A stretch of 64,000 nt of DNA. Origin: Mycobacterium sp. JS623. Lineage in GTDB: Bacteria; Actinomycetota; Actinomycetes; Mycobacteriales; Mycobacteriaceae. The stretch lies in the NCBI RefSeq assembly GCF_000328565.1, contig NC_019966.1, positions 2,914,001 to 2,978,000 on the forward strand, in the 5' to 3' direction. Shown here piece after piece: positions 9,427 through 20,787 of this stretch (position 1 is its first letter; each line of letters opens with the position of its first letter). A program made the position numbers and the translations under genes. Under the pieces are notes generated by a model, which worked only from the letters and a program-made list of their open reading frames with translations, did no database searches and was not told where the DNA came from.

Positions 9427-10211
9427 GCCGGCTTGCTTCGTTGTTTGCCGCGTGCCGTGACCAGCGCCGCTCGGCGCTGATCGGGTATCTGCCGACGGGA
9501 TTTCCCGACGTGCCAACGTCGATTTCGGCAATGACGGCGATGGTCGAATCCGGTTGCGACATCATCGAAGTCGGGATCGCGTATTCGGATCCGGGAATGG
9601 ACGGACCCGTGATCGCAGCGGCCACCGAGGCGGCGTTGCAGGGCGGGGTGCGGGTGCGCGACGCGCTGACGGCGGTCGAGGCGATCAGCGAGGCCGGCGG
9701 ACATGCCGTCGTCATGACTTACTGGAACCCGGTGCTGCGCTGGGGAATCGACGCGTTCGCGCGTGACCTGGCTTCTGCCGGCGGGCTCGGCATGATCACG
9801 CCGGACCTGATTCCCGATGAAGCGTCGGAATGGCTCGAGGTGTCGCAAGCGCGCGACCTGGATCGGATTTTCCTGGTCGCGCCGTCGTCGACACCGGAGC
9901 GGCTGGCGGCGACGGTCAACGCGTCGCGCGGATTCGTCTATGCCGCTTCAACAATGGGGGTGACCGGCGCGCGCGATGCAGTGTCGGTGGCGGCACCCGA
10001 ACTGGTGCGCCGGGTGAAGGCGGTATCGGATATTCCGGTTGGCGTCGGCCTGGGTGTGCGGTCGCGTGAGCAGGCGGCGGAGATCGGCGCATACGCGGAC
10101 GGTGTCATTGTGGGGTCGGCATTGGTGTCGGCGTTGAAGGATGGTATTCCGGCGGTGCGGTCGTTGACCGGGGAACTCGCCGACGGTGTGCGGCAGAGGA
10201 TTACTGCATGA
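9423..10211 (+). CDS. trpA: Tryptophan synthase alpha subunit
   Basis: A 262-residue TIM barrel that cleaves indole-3-glycerol phosphate to indole and glyceraldehyde-3-phosphate and passes indole to TrpB. Diagnostic segments are [37 protein letters not shown] with its catalytic Glu and Asp, [36 protein letters not shown] and [11 protein letters not shown]. The usual PYSDP is AYSDP here, a small deviation in loop 2. ATG 9423 overlaps the trpB stop and its own stop overlaps the lgt ATG (ATGA), so lgt is coupled to the trp operon. Confidence 0.97.
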   Translation: MSRLASLFAACRDQRRSALIGYLPTGFPDVPTSISAMTAMVESGCDIIEVGIAYSDPGMDGPVIAAATEAALQGGVRVRDALTAVEAISEAGGHAVVMTYWNPVLRWGIDAFARDLASAGGLGMITPDLIPDEASEWLEVSQARDLDRIFLVAPSSTPERLAATVNASRGFVYAASTMGVTGARDAVSVAAPELVRRVKAVSDIPVGVGLGVRSREQAAEIGAYADGVIVGSALVSALKDGIPAVRSLTGELADGVRQRITA

Positions 10212-12127
10212 CGACGACTTATTTGGCCTACATACCGAGCCCGTCGCAGGGCGTGTGGCACATCGGCCCCGTACCCCTTCGGGCGTATGCGTTGTTCATC
10301 ATTGTCGGCATCGTGGTGGCGCTGGTGCTGGGCGACCGGCGCTGGGTTGCGCGTGGCGGCCAGGCAGGGGTCATCTACGACATTGCGCTGTGGGCAGTGC
10401 CCTTCGGCCTGATTGGTGGCCGGCTCTATCACGTCATGACGGACTGGCGGACCTACTTCGGTGAGGACGGAGCGGGACTGGCGGGTGCGCTGCGGATCTG
10501 GGATGGCGGCCTCGGCATCTGGGGCGCGGTGGCGCTTGGCGGCGTTGGTGCATGGATTGGCTGTCGGCAGAAGGGCATTCCGGTGCCCGCGTTCGGTGAC
10601 GCGATTGCCCCGGGAATCATTTTGGCGCAGGCCATTGGGCGGCTTGGCAATTACTTCAACCAGGAGCTCTACGGCAGGCCGACGACGCTGCCGTGGGGCT
10701 TGGAGATTTATGAGCGGCGCGATGCCAGCGGTGCGCTCGACACGTTGAATGGCGCGTCGACGGGCCAGCTGATCGAGGTGGTACATCCGACGTTCCTGTA
10801 CGAACTGCTTTGGAATCTCTTGGTTTTCGCGGCGCTGATCTACCTCGACCGCCGATTCAAGATGGGCCACGGTCGACTGTTCGCAACGTATGTTGCGGGC
10901 TATTGCCTTGGTCGATTCTGGATCGAGCTGATGCGTAGCGATGTGGCGACCCATTTTGCGGGCATTCGTGTCAACTCGTTCACGTCGACGTTCGTGTTCA
11001 TCGGCGCGGTGGTCTACATCATGGTCGCGCCGAAGGGCCGAGAAGATCCTGCGACGCTCGTTGGTAAGCCGGAGACCGAGGACGAATTCGCGACATTGGC
11101 CGCCAAGGAGCTGACGGCGGTGGCGGCGACGACGGGCGTGGTGGCCGCTGCGAAGGCCGCGGGTGATGTCGAGGACCAAGACGCCAATGCAGTGGGTGAC
11201 GTGGTGGATTCCGTCGAGGACGAACCTGCGGTCGAGGATGCCGATGCTGAAGCGCTTGGCGCGGACGTCGCGGGTGTCCCCGCCGAGACTGTTGAAGAGG
11301 CCGAGGAATTCGCCGCCGAGGGCGAAGAGGAAACCGAAGAACCTGAGGGTGGCCTAGGCGCCGTCGAGGGTGATGACGTCGCCGAGGCGGTAGAGGCCGC
11401 ACCGGAGGTTCATGACGCAGAGGTCGAAGCGGTCGAGGAGGCCGAAGCCGTCGCCGATGAGTTGGCTGCTGAACGCGCCGAGGCCGACGATGTCGAAGGG
11501 GAAGAGCCCGAGTCCGAGCCCGAGCCCGCAGTGGAAGGCGACGAAGGCAAGGAAGAGTCCGAGCCCGAAGCCGGCCTTGGCGCGGTTGAGGGTGACGAAG
11601 TGGCCGAGGCAGTGGACGCGGCGCCGGAGGTTCACGACGCCGCGGTAGAAGCGGCCGATGAGGCGGAAACAGTCGCCGATGAGGCTGACCAGCCACTCTC
11701 CGAGGCGGCGGCGGAAGCCGAAGATATTGCTGACGCGGTGGCCGAAGCGCCGGCGGAGGACATCGAGGCGGCCGCCGAGTTCGCCGCCGCAGGCGAGCAA
11801 GCAGATGCGGTGGAGTCGGACGACTCCGAACCCGACGAGCCGGAGACCGAGGCCGCCGAAGCTGCGGTAGGAGAGGCTTCAGCCGAACCCACCGAAGAAG
11901 AGGCCGCCGAGCAGGCGGAAGCCGTGGACGATGAGGCCGATTCCGCCGCCGAGGACGAACCCAAGACGGGCGTCCTCGAAGAGGCGAAGGTCGGGCCCGA
12001 GCCGGCCGTTGCCCCCGATCCAGCCGTTGTGCCCGATCCGGCCGTTGCCCCCGATCCAGCCGTTGTGCGCGCACCGGAGCAGGAATCCGGTGGGCGATTG
12101 AGCCGCTGGCTTCGTCGTAATCGCTGA
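10208..12127 (+). CDS. lgt: Prolipoprotein diacylglyceryl transferase with long acidic C-terminal tail
   Basis: Membrane enzyme that moves diacylglycerol from phosphatidylglycerol to the lipobox cysteine of prolipoproteins, the first step in lipoprotein maturation. The N-terminal 275 residues are a complete multi-helix Lgt core with IGGRLYHVMTDW, GGLGIWGAVALGG and the signature IGRLGNYFNQELYGRPT. Residues 275-639 are a hydrophilic tail rich in Glu, Ala, Asp, Val and Pro, with a duplicated GLGAVEGD(D/E)VAEAV block (residues 382 and 456) and a final AVxPDP repeat before the basic end SRWLRRNR. The tail far exceeds the core; mycobacterial Lgt proteins are known to be extended, but 639 residues is long. 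It starts with an ATGA overlap from trpA. Confidence 0.95.
   Translation: MTTTYLAYIPSPSQGVWHIGPVPLRAYALFIIVGIVVALVLGDRRWVARGGQAGVIYDIALWAVPFGLIGGRLYHVMTDWRTYFGEDGAGLAGALRIWDGGLGIWGAVALGGVGAWIGCRQKGIPVPAFGDAIAPGIILAQAIGRLGNYFNQELYGRPTTLPWGLEIYERRDASGALDTLNGASTGQLIEVVHPTFLYELLWNLLVFAALIYLDRRFKMGHGRLFATYVAGYCLGRFWIELMRSDVATHFAGIRVNSFTSTFVFIGAVVYIMVAPKGREDPATLVGKPETEDEFATLAAKELTAVAATTGVVAAAKAAGDVEDQDANAVGDVVDSVEDEPAVEDADAEALGADVAGVPAETVEEAEEFAAEGEEETEEPEGGLGAVEGDDVAEAVEAAPEVHDAEVEAVEEAEAVADELAAERAEADDVEGEEPESEPEPAVEGDEGKEESEPEAGLGAVEGDEVAEAVDAAPEVHDAAVEAADEAETVADEADQPLSEAAAEAEDIADAVAEAPAEDIEAAAEFAAAGEQADAVESDDSEPDEPETEAAEAAVGEASAEPTEEEAAEQAEAVDDEADSAAEDEPKTGVLEEAKVGPEPAVAPDPAVVPDPAVAPDPAVVRAPEQESGGRLSRWLRRNR
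12005..12076 (+). repeat. 18-bp in-frame tandem repeat in the lgt tail
   Basis: Four consecutive 18-bp units beginning GCCGTTG encode AVAPDP, AVVPDP, AVAPDP and AVVRAP. Units 1 and 3 are identical, while units 2 and 4 differ mainly at their ends. Such a tract is liable to change copy number by slippage. Confidence 0.85.
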
Positions 12128-12203
12128 CCAAAGCGAGTTATCCCCAGACCCGAATTCGTCCACAGGCTGGATCTGTGGTGTGGCGGGACGTCCTTCGCCT
12201 GAT

Positions 12204-12224
12204 TATTGTCGAAAGTATGTTCGA
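12204..12224 (+). promoter_or_regulatory. Leaderless -10 and LexA (SOS) box at the DUF222/HNH gene start
   Basis: TATTGT (12204-12209) is a TANNNT -10 ending 7 nt before ATG 12217. Overlapping it, TCGAAAGTATGTTCGA (12209-12224) matches the mycobacterial SOS-box consensus TCGAAC-N4-GTTCGA at 11 of 12 positions and covers the likely transcription start and the start codon. LexA bound here would block initiation. Confidence 0.72.
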
Positions 12225-13734
12225 ATCGCTGAGCGCCGCCGCCGCGGGCACTTCTGGTGCCGGCGGAGTCGGGGCGTGGGCGCGCGTCGAGAACGCGGCC
12301 TGCGCGCGGCGGTTGGCCGCAAGCGCTGACGCCTTGGAGGCGCGGCTCTCGGCGCACGGGTCGGCCGAACGCGACCAGTGGTGCCTCGACAATTGGGATG
12401 CGGTGGCCGCTGAGGTGGCCGCAGCGCAGAACGTCTCGCACGGAGTGGCGTCGCATCAACTGCTGGTGGCGATGGCCTTACGGGAGCGGCTGCCGCGCGT
12501 CGCTGAGGTTTTCGCCACGGGGGCGATCTCGTATCGGTTGGTGTCGGCGATCGTGTCGCGCACCCGATTGGTACGCGACCTCGACGCCCGGACACAACTA
12601 GATGCGGCAATCGCGGCCGAGGTCGCGGGCTGGGGGAGCTTGTCGGTCGCCAAGGCGGAGGCGGAGATAGACGCCTGGGTGGATCGGGTTGATCCAGGCG
12701 CGTTGCGGCGCATGGAGAGTAGTTCCCGTGGCCGACACTTGGACATCGTGCCTAGCGACGACGGCAGCGGACTGGACAGTATCGAGGGCAAGCTATACGG
12801 CCACCACGGGGCTGCGCTGAAACAACGCCTCCTCGACATGGCCGGCGGCGTGTGCGAGAACGATCCCCGCACGGTTGATCAGCTGCGCTCCGATGCCCTC
12901 GGCGCGTTGGGAATGGGCGCGGACCGCCTGGCGTGCGAGTGCGGTGATCCGGCATGCTCGGCGGCCGCCAATGCGGCGCCCAGTGCGCCTGTGGTTCACG
13001 TCATCGCCGAGGAGCGCAGCCTGACCGATGACACTCCGGTACAGCTGGACGGCGAAGCACCGCCCCCGTTCGATCCGGATAAGCCGTTGCGGGACAGGAC
13101 GATTGCCGAAGTGTCGGCGCCCGATCCGCAGACGGGTCCCGCGCACACAAATCCTGCGCTGGTGATCGGTGGCGGAATCATGCCAGCGCCGCTGCTCGCC
13201 GCAAAACTCGCGAAAACCGCGACGATTCGGCCGCTGATTCATCCGGGGGAGGCGCCACCGGAGCCGAGGTATGTGCCGTCACGAAAACTGGCCGACTTCG
13301 TGCGCTGTCGGGATCTGAGATGTCGCTTCCCCGGATGTGATGAGCCCGCGTACCGCTGCGACTTGGACCACACGATCCCGTATCCCGTGGGGCCGACGTG
13401 TGCCTCGAACCTCGGCTGTCTGTGTCGAAAGCACCATCTGCTCAAGACCTACTGGGGGTGGTTGGCGCGACAGTTACCCGACGGCACCTTCATCTGGACT
13501 GCGCCCAGTGGGCAGACCTACACGACCTATCCGGGTAGTCGGCTGCACTTCCCCACGCTGTGCAAGCCGACCGCGCCCGTTGCGGCGTCGGTCCGCGTGC
13601 CCCGAGCGGCCACCGGCCTGATGATGCCGCGCCGCAAGCGCACTCGGGAATACAACCGGCAACGCAGCATCGAGGCCGAACGCCGACTGAACGACGACCG
13701 TGTCCTCGAACGCAACAAACCGCCTCCCTTCTGA
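12217..13734 (+). CDS. 13E12 repeat family protein: DUF222 domain plus HNH endonuclease
   Basis: A 505-residue protein with an N-terminal DUF222 region (about residues 25-330) and a C-terminal HNH nuclease motif: CRFPGCDEPAYRCDLDHTIP followed by CLCRKHHLLK, with two Cys pairs for a structural zinc and the His/Asn-type active site. This is the architecture of the mycobacterial REP13E12 family, present in many copies and used as an attachment site by phiRv1-type prophages. The ATG at 12217 is chosen over GTG 12175 because it sits just downstream of a -10 and inside an SOS-type operator. DNA-damage induction is inferred from the operator; several family members in M. tuberculosis are LexA targets. 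Confidence 0.88.
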   Translation: MFESLSAAAAGTSGAGGVGAWARVENAACARRLAASADALEARLSAHGSAERDQWCLDNWDAVAAEVAAAQNVSHGVASHQLLVAMALRERLPRVAEVFATGAISYRLVSAIVSRTRLVRDLDARTQLDAAIAAEVAGWGSLSVAKAEAEIDAWVDRVDPGALRRMESSSRGRHLDIVPSDDGSGLDSIEGKLYGHHGAALKQRLLDMAGGVCENDPRTVDQLRSDALGALGMGADRLACECGDPACSAAANAAPSAPVVHVIAEERSLTDDTPVQLDGEAPPPFDPDKPLRDRTIAEVSAPDPQTGPAHTNPALVIGGGIMPAPLLAAKLAKTATIRPLIHPGEAPPEPRYVPSRKLADFVRCRDLRCRFPGCDEPAYRCDLDHTIPYPVGPTCASNLGCLCRKHHLLKTYWGWLARQLPDGTFIWTAPSGQTYTTYPGSRLHFPTLCKPTAPVAASVRVPRAATGLMMPRRKRTREYNRQRSIEAERRLNDDRVLERNKPPPF

Positions 13735-13814
13735 GGCGAAGCGGATTACCCGACGAACATTCGGCGGATTTCCTTACTTACAACGCGAGGTCCCGCTCTG
13801 GCATGCTGAATGCC

Positions 13815-14252
13815 ATGACCGAGCCGCCTTTCAGTGGCACCGAGAGTGGCAATACGTTTCCGCCGCCGGATCCGAGTTACGTACCGCCTGGCCAATATCC
13901 GCCGCCAGGGCAGTACCCTCCCCCGCCAGGGCAATATCCACCGCCCGCGGGGATGTATCCGCCGGCGTACGCGGATCCCGCGGCGCCGTTCGGCCGTCAT
14001 CCACTGACCGGCGAGCCGCTGTCCGACAAATCGAAGGTCGTCGCTGGCCTATTACAGTTGCTCGGCCTGTTTGGGCTCGTCGGTATCGGCCGCATTTATC
14101 TCGGCTACACCGGGCTTGGCATCGCTCAGCTCATCGTCGGCCTAATCACGTGCGGCCTCGGGGCGATCGTCTGGGGCATCATCGACGCGGTCCTGATGCT
14201 CACCGACAGGGTCCGCGATCCAGAGGGGCGTCCGCTGCGCGATGGCACCTAG
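13815..14252 (+). CDS. Pro/Gly/Tyr-rich TM2-domain membrane protein
   Basis: A 145-residue protein. The N-terminal 60 residues are proline-rich with repeated PPGQYPPP units; then a TM2 domain (two helices joined by a short turn: LLQLLGLFGLVGIGRIYLG and AQLIVGLITCGLGAIVWG) ends in DAVLMLTDRVRDPEGRPL. TM2 proteins are small membrane proteins of unknown role. It holds the position of Rv1615, downstream of lgt. ATG 13815 (MTEPPF) is preferred; ATG 13803 in the same frame is possible. The last 11 bp overlap the next gene, so the two are probably co-translated. Confidence 0.85.
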   Translation: MTEPPFSGTESGNTFPPPDPSYVPPGQYPPPGQYPPPPGQYPPPAGMYPPAYADPAAPFGRHPLTGEPLSDKSKVVAGLLQLLGLFGLVGIGRIYLGYTGLGIAQLIVGLITCGLGAIVWGIIDAVLMLTDRVRDPEGRPLRDGT

Positions 14253-14649
14253 CGCGACCAGTCGGGGACGGCTCTACGGCGCACTCGGCACCGGGGCCGC
14301 AGCCGTGGGGGCGCTCGCCTATATCGGCATCGGCGATCCACACCGTTCCGACTTCGCGTTCCCGACCTGCCCGTTCAAGGCGCTGACGGGCTGGAACTGC
14401 CCGGGGTGCGGCGGCTTGCGGATGACCCACGACCTCCTGCACGGCGACTTCGCCGCCGCCATCGTCGACAACGTATTCCTCCTTATCGGTCTGCCGATGC
14501 TGGCGGCCTGGCTGGTGCTGCGGTGGCGCCGGGGGGGAAAACTGATGCCGACGCCCGCGAGCGTCGTTATTGCCATTGCCGCGATTAGCTGGACGGTGGT
14601 ACGGAATCTGCCGGGATTCCCGCTGGTCCCGACGCTTATTACCGGGTAG
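14242..14649 (+). CDS. DUF2752 small membrane protein
   Basis: A 135-residue membrane protein with three hydrophobic segments (about residues 12-32, 75-93 and 104-122) and the hallmark DUF2752 motif between the first two: CPFKALTGWNCPGCGGLR followed by THDLLHGD. The conserved cysteines could bind metal or form a disulfide, but the function is unknown. It corresponds in position to Rv1616 and overlaps the TM2-protein gene by 11 bp, implying joint expression. Confidence 0.87.
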   Translation: MAPSATSRGRLYGALGTGAAAVGALAYIGIGDPHRSDFAFPTCPFKALTGWNCPGCGGLRMTHDLLHGDFAAAIVDNVFLLIGLPMLAAWLVLRWRRGGKLMPTPASVVIAIAAISWTVVRNLPGFPLVPTLITG

Positions 14650-14666
14650 GTCCGCTGCTGCGCTGA

Positions 14667-14718
14667 TACAATCAGCAACCGGGCCGGTGCAGTCCCGGAC
14701 CAGATTTTCCCGGACTGC
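14667..14718 (+). promoter_or_regulatory. gltB -10 element and 5' UTR hairpin
   Basis: TACAAT at 14667-14672 is a strong -10, implying a leader of about 55 nt. Within it GCAGTCC (14689-14695) and GGACTGC (14712-14718) form a perfect 7-bp inverted repeat with a 16-nt loop. It ends next to the ribosome site (GGAGG, 14719-14723) of gltB, where a stem could affect ribosome access. Confidence 0.45.
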
Positions 14719-14733
14719 GGAGGTGCCCCCTCG

Positions 14734-17700
14734 ATGCTGTATTCGGCATTCCCGAAACCCCAGGGCCTGTATGACCCCGCGAACGAGTCGGACTCCTGTG
14801 GCGTCGCCATGGTCACCGACATCCAGGGTCGCCGCTCGCACGGCATCGTCGCCGACGGGCTGATCGCCCTGGAACACCTCGAACACCGCGGCGCGGCCGG
14901 CGCAGAACCCAACAGCGGTGACGGCGCAGGCATCCTCATCCAGTTGCCCGTCGCACTCCTCACCGAGGTTGTCGACTTCGAACTTCCCCCTACCGCGCCC
15001 GACGGCACCAACGCGTTCGCCGCTGGCATCTGCTTCCTGCCGCAGGACCCCGACGCCCGCGCGGCCGCCACCCAACATGTCGAAGCCATCGCCAAGGACG
15101 AAGGCCTGCATGTCCTCGGCTGGCGCACGGTGCCTGTCGATCCCGACGGCGCCGAAGTCGGCGTCACGGCACGAAGCTGCATGCCACACATGGCGCAGTT
15201 GTTCGTCTCCGCCCCGCACGGCGATGTCGGGGGCATCGACCTCGACCGCCGGGTGTACCCGCTGCGCAAGCGCGCCGAGCGCAACGGCATGTACTTCCCG
15301 TCACTGTCCAGCCGCACCATCGTCTACAAGGGCATGCTCACGACAATGCAGCTGCCCCAATACTTTCCGGATCTGCGCGACGAACGATGCGTCAGTGCGA
15401 TCGCGATCGTGCACAGCCGTTTTTCCACCAACACGTTCCCGTCGTGGCCGCTGGCCCACCCGTATCGCTTCGTCGCGCACAACGGCGAGATCAACACGGT
15501 GCGAGGCAACCGCAATCGCATGCACGCCCGCGAGGCCATGCTGGCCAGCTCGAAAATCCCAGGCGACCTCGGCAGGCTCTCGCCGATCTGCACGCCGGAG
15601 GCTTCCGATTCGGCCTCCTTCGACGAGGTGCTCGAACTGCTGCATCTCGGCGGCCGCAGCCTGCCGCACGCCGTGCTGATGATGATCCCCGAGGCGTGGG
15701 AGAACAACACCACCATGGACGCCGCCGAACGCGCGTTCTGGCAATTCCACGCGTCACTGATGGAGCCGTGGGACGGCCCCGCCTGCGTGACGTTCACCGA
15801 CGGCACACTCGTCGGAGCGGTGTTGGACCGCAACGGGTTACGGCCCGGCCGGTGGTGGCGCACCATCGACGACCGCATCATCTTGGCGAGTGAAAGCGGT
15901 GTGCTCGACGTGCCGTCCGCGGAGATCGTCGCGAAGGGCCGCCTGCAGCCCGGCAAGATGTTGCTGGTCGACACCGCGCAAGGCCGCATCGTCTCCGACG
16001 ACGAGATCAAAGAAGACCTGAGCAAGCAGGAATCCTACGGCGAATGGCTGCACGCCGGCCTACTCGACCTCAAGACGCTTCCCGAGCGCCACCGCGTGAC
16101 GCCCAACCACGAATCGGTGGTGCGCCGCCAGATCTCGTTCGGCTACACCGAAGAAGACCTCCGCATCCTGCTCACCCCGATGGCCGCGTCCGGCGCTGAA
16201 CCGCTGGGCTCGATGGGCACCGACACCCCGACCGCCGTACTGTCGCAACGGTCCCGGCTGCTCTACGACTACTTCGTCGAACTCTTCGCTCAGGTGACCA
16301 ACCCTCCGCTGGACGCTATCCGTGAAGAGGTCGTCACGTCCATGGCGCGCGTCATGGGCCCCGAGCAGAACCTGCTCGAACCGACCGCCGCCTCGTGTCG
16401 TCAGATCGTATTGCGATGGCCCGTTCTCGACAACGACGAGCTCAACAAGATCGTCCACATCAACGACGATCACGAGCACCCCGGCCTGAGGACCACGGTG
16501 CTAAAGGCCCTGTACGAGGTCGAACGCGGCGGTGAAGGTCTCGCCGACGCGCTGGACGAACTGCAGCACCGAGCGTGCGACGCGATCTCCAAAGGTTCAC
16601 GCACACTGGTCATCTCGGACCGCGACTCCGACCACACGCGGGCGCCGATCCCTTCGCTGCTTGCGGTCTCGGCGGTGCACCACCACCTCGTCCGCACCAA
16701 GGAGCGCACCTCGGTTGCGCTCGTGGTGGAAAGCGGTGACGCCCGCGAGGTGCACCACATCGCGATGCTCATCGGTTTCGGCGCTGCCGCAGTCAACCCG
16801 TATCTCGCCTTCGAATCCATCGAGGACCTGATCCGCGAAGGCGAACTCACCGGCATCGAGCCGGCCACCGCGGTGCGCAACTACCTCAAGGCGCTCGGCA
16901 AGGGCGTGATGAAGGTGATGAGCAAGATGGGCATCTCGACCGTCGCCTCCTACACGGCCGCGCAGGGCTTCGAGGCCGTCGGCATCAGCAAGGACGTCAT
17001 CGACCAGTACTTCACCGGTACGCCAAGCCAACTCGGCGGCGCGGGTCTCGACGTGCTCGCCGACGAGGTCAAGCTGCGGCACCGCCGCGCCTACCCTGAG
17101 AACCCGACCGAGCGGGTGCATCGCCGCCTCGAGGTGGGCGGTGAGTACGCGTTCCGTCGCGAGGGCGAACTGCACCTGTTCACCCCGGAAGTGGTTTTCC
17201 TGCTGCAGCATTCGACGCGTACCGGCCGACATGAGGTCTTCCAGCAGTACTCCGACGAGGTGAATCGGCTCTCGAAGGAGGGCGGCACGCTACGGGGGCT
17301 GTTCGACTTCAAGAAGCTCAGGCCACCCGTGCCGCTCGAAGAAGTCGAGTCCGTCGAATCGATCTTCACGCGGTTCAACACCGGCGCGATGAGTTACGGC
17401 TCCATTTCCGCCGAAGCCCACGAGAACATGGCCATCGCGATGAACAACCTGGGCGGCCGGTCCAACTCCGGTGAGGGCGGGGAAGATGTTGACCGGCTCT
17501 ATGACCCGAAGCGACGCAGTGCGGTCAAGCAGGTCGCAAGCGGCCGGTTCGGCGTCACCAGCGACTACCTGGTCAACGCCACCGACATTCAGATCAAGAT
17601 GGCCCAAGGCGCCAAACCCGGTGAGGGCGGCCAGCTTCCGGGCTTCAAGGTGTATCCCAACATCGCCAAGACCCGCCACTCGACACCCGGAGTGGGTCTG

Positions 17701-19252
17701 ATCAGCCCGCCGCCGCACCACGACATCTACTCGATCGAGGACCTGGCTCAGCTGATCCACGACCTCAAGAACGCCAACTCCGACGCGCGTATCCACGTCA
17801 AGCTGGTCAGCTCCGTTGGTGTCGGTACCGTCGCCGCGGGGGTGTCCAAGGCGCACGCCGACGTCGTGCTGATCTCGGGCTACGACGGCGGCACCGGTGC
17901 GGCGCCGCTGACGAGTCTCAAACATGCGGGCGTGCCGTGGGAGATCGGCCTTGCCGACACCCAGCAGACGCTGGTCCTCAACGGCCTGAGAGACCGCATC
18001 ACCGTGCAATGTGACGGCGGCATGCGCACCGCGCGCGATGTGATCGTCGCGGCGTTGCTCGGTGCCGAGGAGTACGGTTTCGCCACCGCGCCGCTGGTGG
18101 TGTCCGGCTGCATCATGATGCGGGTCTGCCACCTCGATACGTGCCCGGTTGGCGTCGCGACCCAAAACCCGGAACTGCGGGCCAGATTCAATGGCAAGCC
18201 GGAGTTCGTCGAGAACTTCTTCCGCTTCATCGCCGAAGACGTCCGGCACTATCTGGCCGAGCTCGGCTTCCGCAGCCTCGACGAGGCCATCGGTCACGCC
18301 GAGATGCTCGACACCGCAGAGGGCGTGGCCCACTGGAAGACCAAGGGCCTCGACCTGACGCCGGTGTTCGCCGTGCCCGAAGGGGAGCAGCGCCGCCGCA
18401 CCAGGGACCAGGACCACGGGCTCGAGCAGGCGTTGGACCGCACCCTGATCCAGCTCGCTGAGGGCGCCCTCGAGGATGCGCACCCCGTCAGGCTCGAGCT
18501 GCCCGTGCGCAACGTGAATCGCACCGTCGGCACCCTGCTGGGTTCCGAGGTCACCCGTCGCTACGGTGCGCAGGGGCTGCCGGACAGCACCATCCACGTG
18601 ACGCTCACCGGATCGGCCGGCCAGTCGATCGGCGCATTCCTGCCGCCCGGTATCACCCTCGAACTCGTCGGCGACGCCAATGACTATGTCGGCAAAGGTC
18701 TTTCGGGTGGGCGCATCATTGTCCGGCCGCCCGACGACGTGCTGTTCCTGCCCGAGGACAACGTGATCGCGGGCAACACACTGCTGTTCGGTGCGACCTC
18801 CGGCGAGGTTTACCTGCGCGGCCGGGTCGGGGAGCGGTTCGCCGCACGTAACTCCGGCGCACTGACCGTCGTCGAGGGTGTCGGCGACCACGCATGTGAA
18901 TACATGACCGGCGGTCGAGTCGTCGTGCTCGGCAAGACCGGTCGCAACATGGCGGCGGGCATGTCCGGTGGTATCGCGTTCGTCCTCGGCCTCGACCCCG
19001 CGAACGTCAACACCGAGATGGTGGAGTTGCAACGCCTCGAACCCGAGGACCTCACCTGGCTGCACGACGTGATCGCCAGGCACGCCGTTTACACCGGCAG
19101 CACCCTGGCCACGTCGATGCTTTCCGACTGGCCAAGGCGCAGCGCTCAATTCACCAAGATCATGCCCACCGATTATCAGCGGGTGCTGCAGGCCACCCGA
19201 ATGGCCAAGGCCGAGGGCCGCGACGTCGACACCGCGATCATGGAGGCCAGCC

Positions 19253-19260
<8 letters not shown>
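14734..19260 (+). CDS. gltB: Glutamate synthase (NADPH) large subunit
   Basis: A 1508-residue GOGAT alpha subunit that transfers the glutamine amide to 2-oxoglutarate, making two glutamates. The class II amidotransferase domain begins at Cys22 ([11 protein letters not shown]), which should become the N-terminal nucleophile after removal of a 21-residue propeptide. The central domain and FMN-binding synthase domain follow ([41 protein letters not shown]). The 3Fe-4S cysteines are 1126, 1132 and 1137 ([12 protein letters not shown]). The C-terminal GXGXG beta-helix domain shows [14 protein letters not shown] 14734 has GGAGG 10 nt upstream. gltD overlaps its end by 8 bp. Confidence 0.97.
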
Positions 19261-20761
<1,501 letters not shown>

Positions 20762-20774
20762 ATCGATTAACGAC

Positions 20775-20780
20775 TATGCT
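20775..20780 (+). promoter_or_regulatory. pyk -10 element (leaderless)
   Basis: TATGCT is a TANNNT -10 ending 7 nt before GTG 20788. No Shine-Dalgarno sequence precedes the gene, so transcription probably begins at the start codon. The ATG inside this hexamer (20776) is then promoter, not start. Confidence 0.6.
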
Positions 20781-20787
20781 TCTCGGC

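Noticed and set aside
11019..12131. Antisense frames opposite the lgt tail
   Set aside because: Low-complexity Pro/Arg or Gly/Ser products that arise from the GC-rich repeat composition of the acidic tail.
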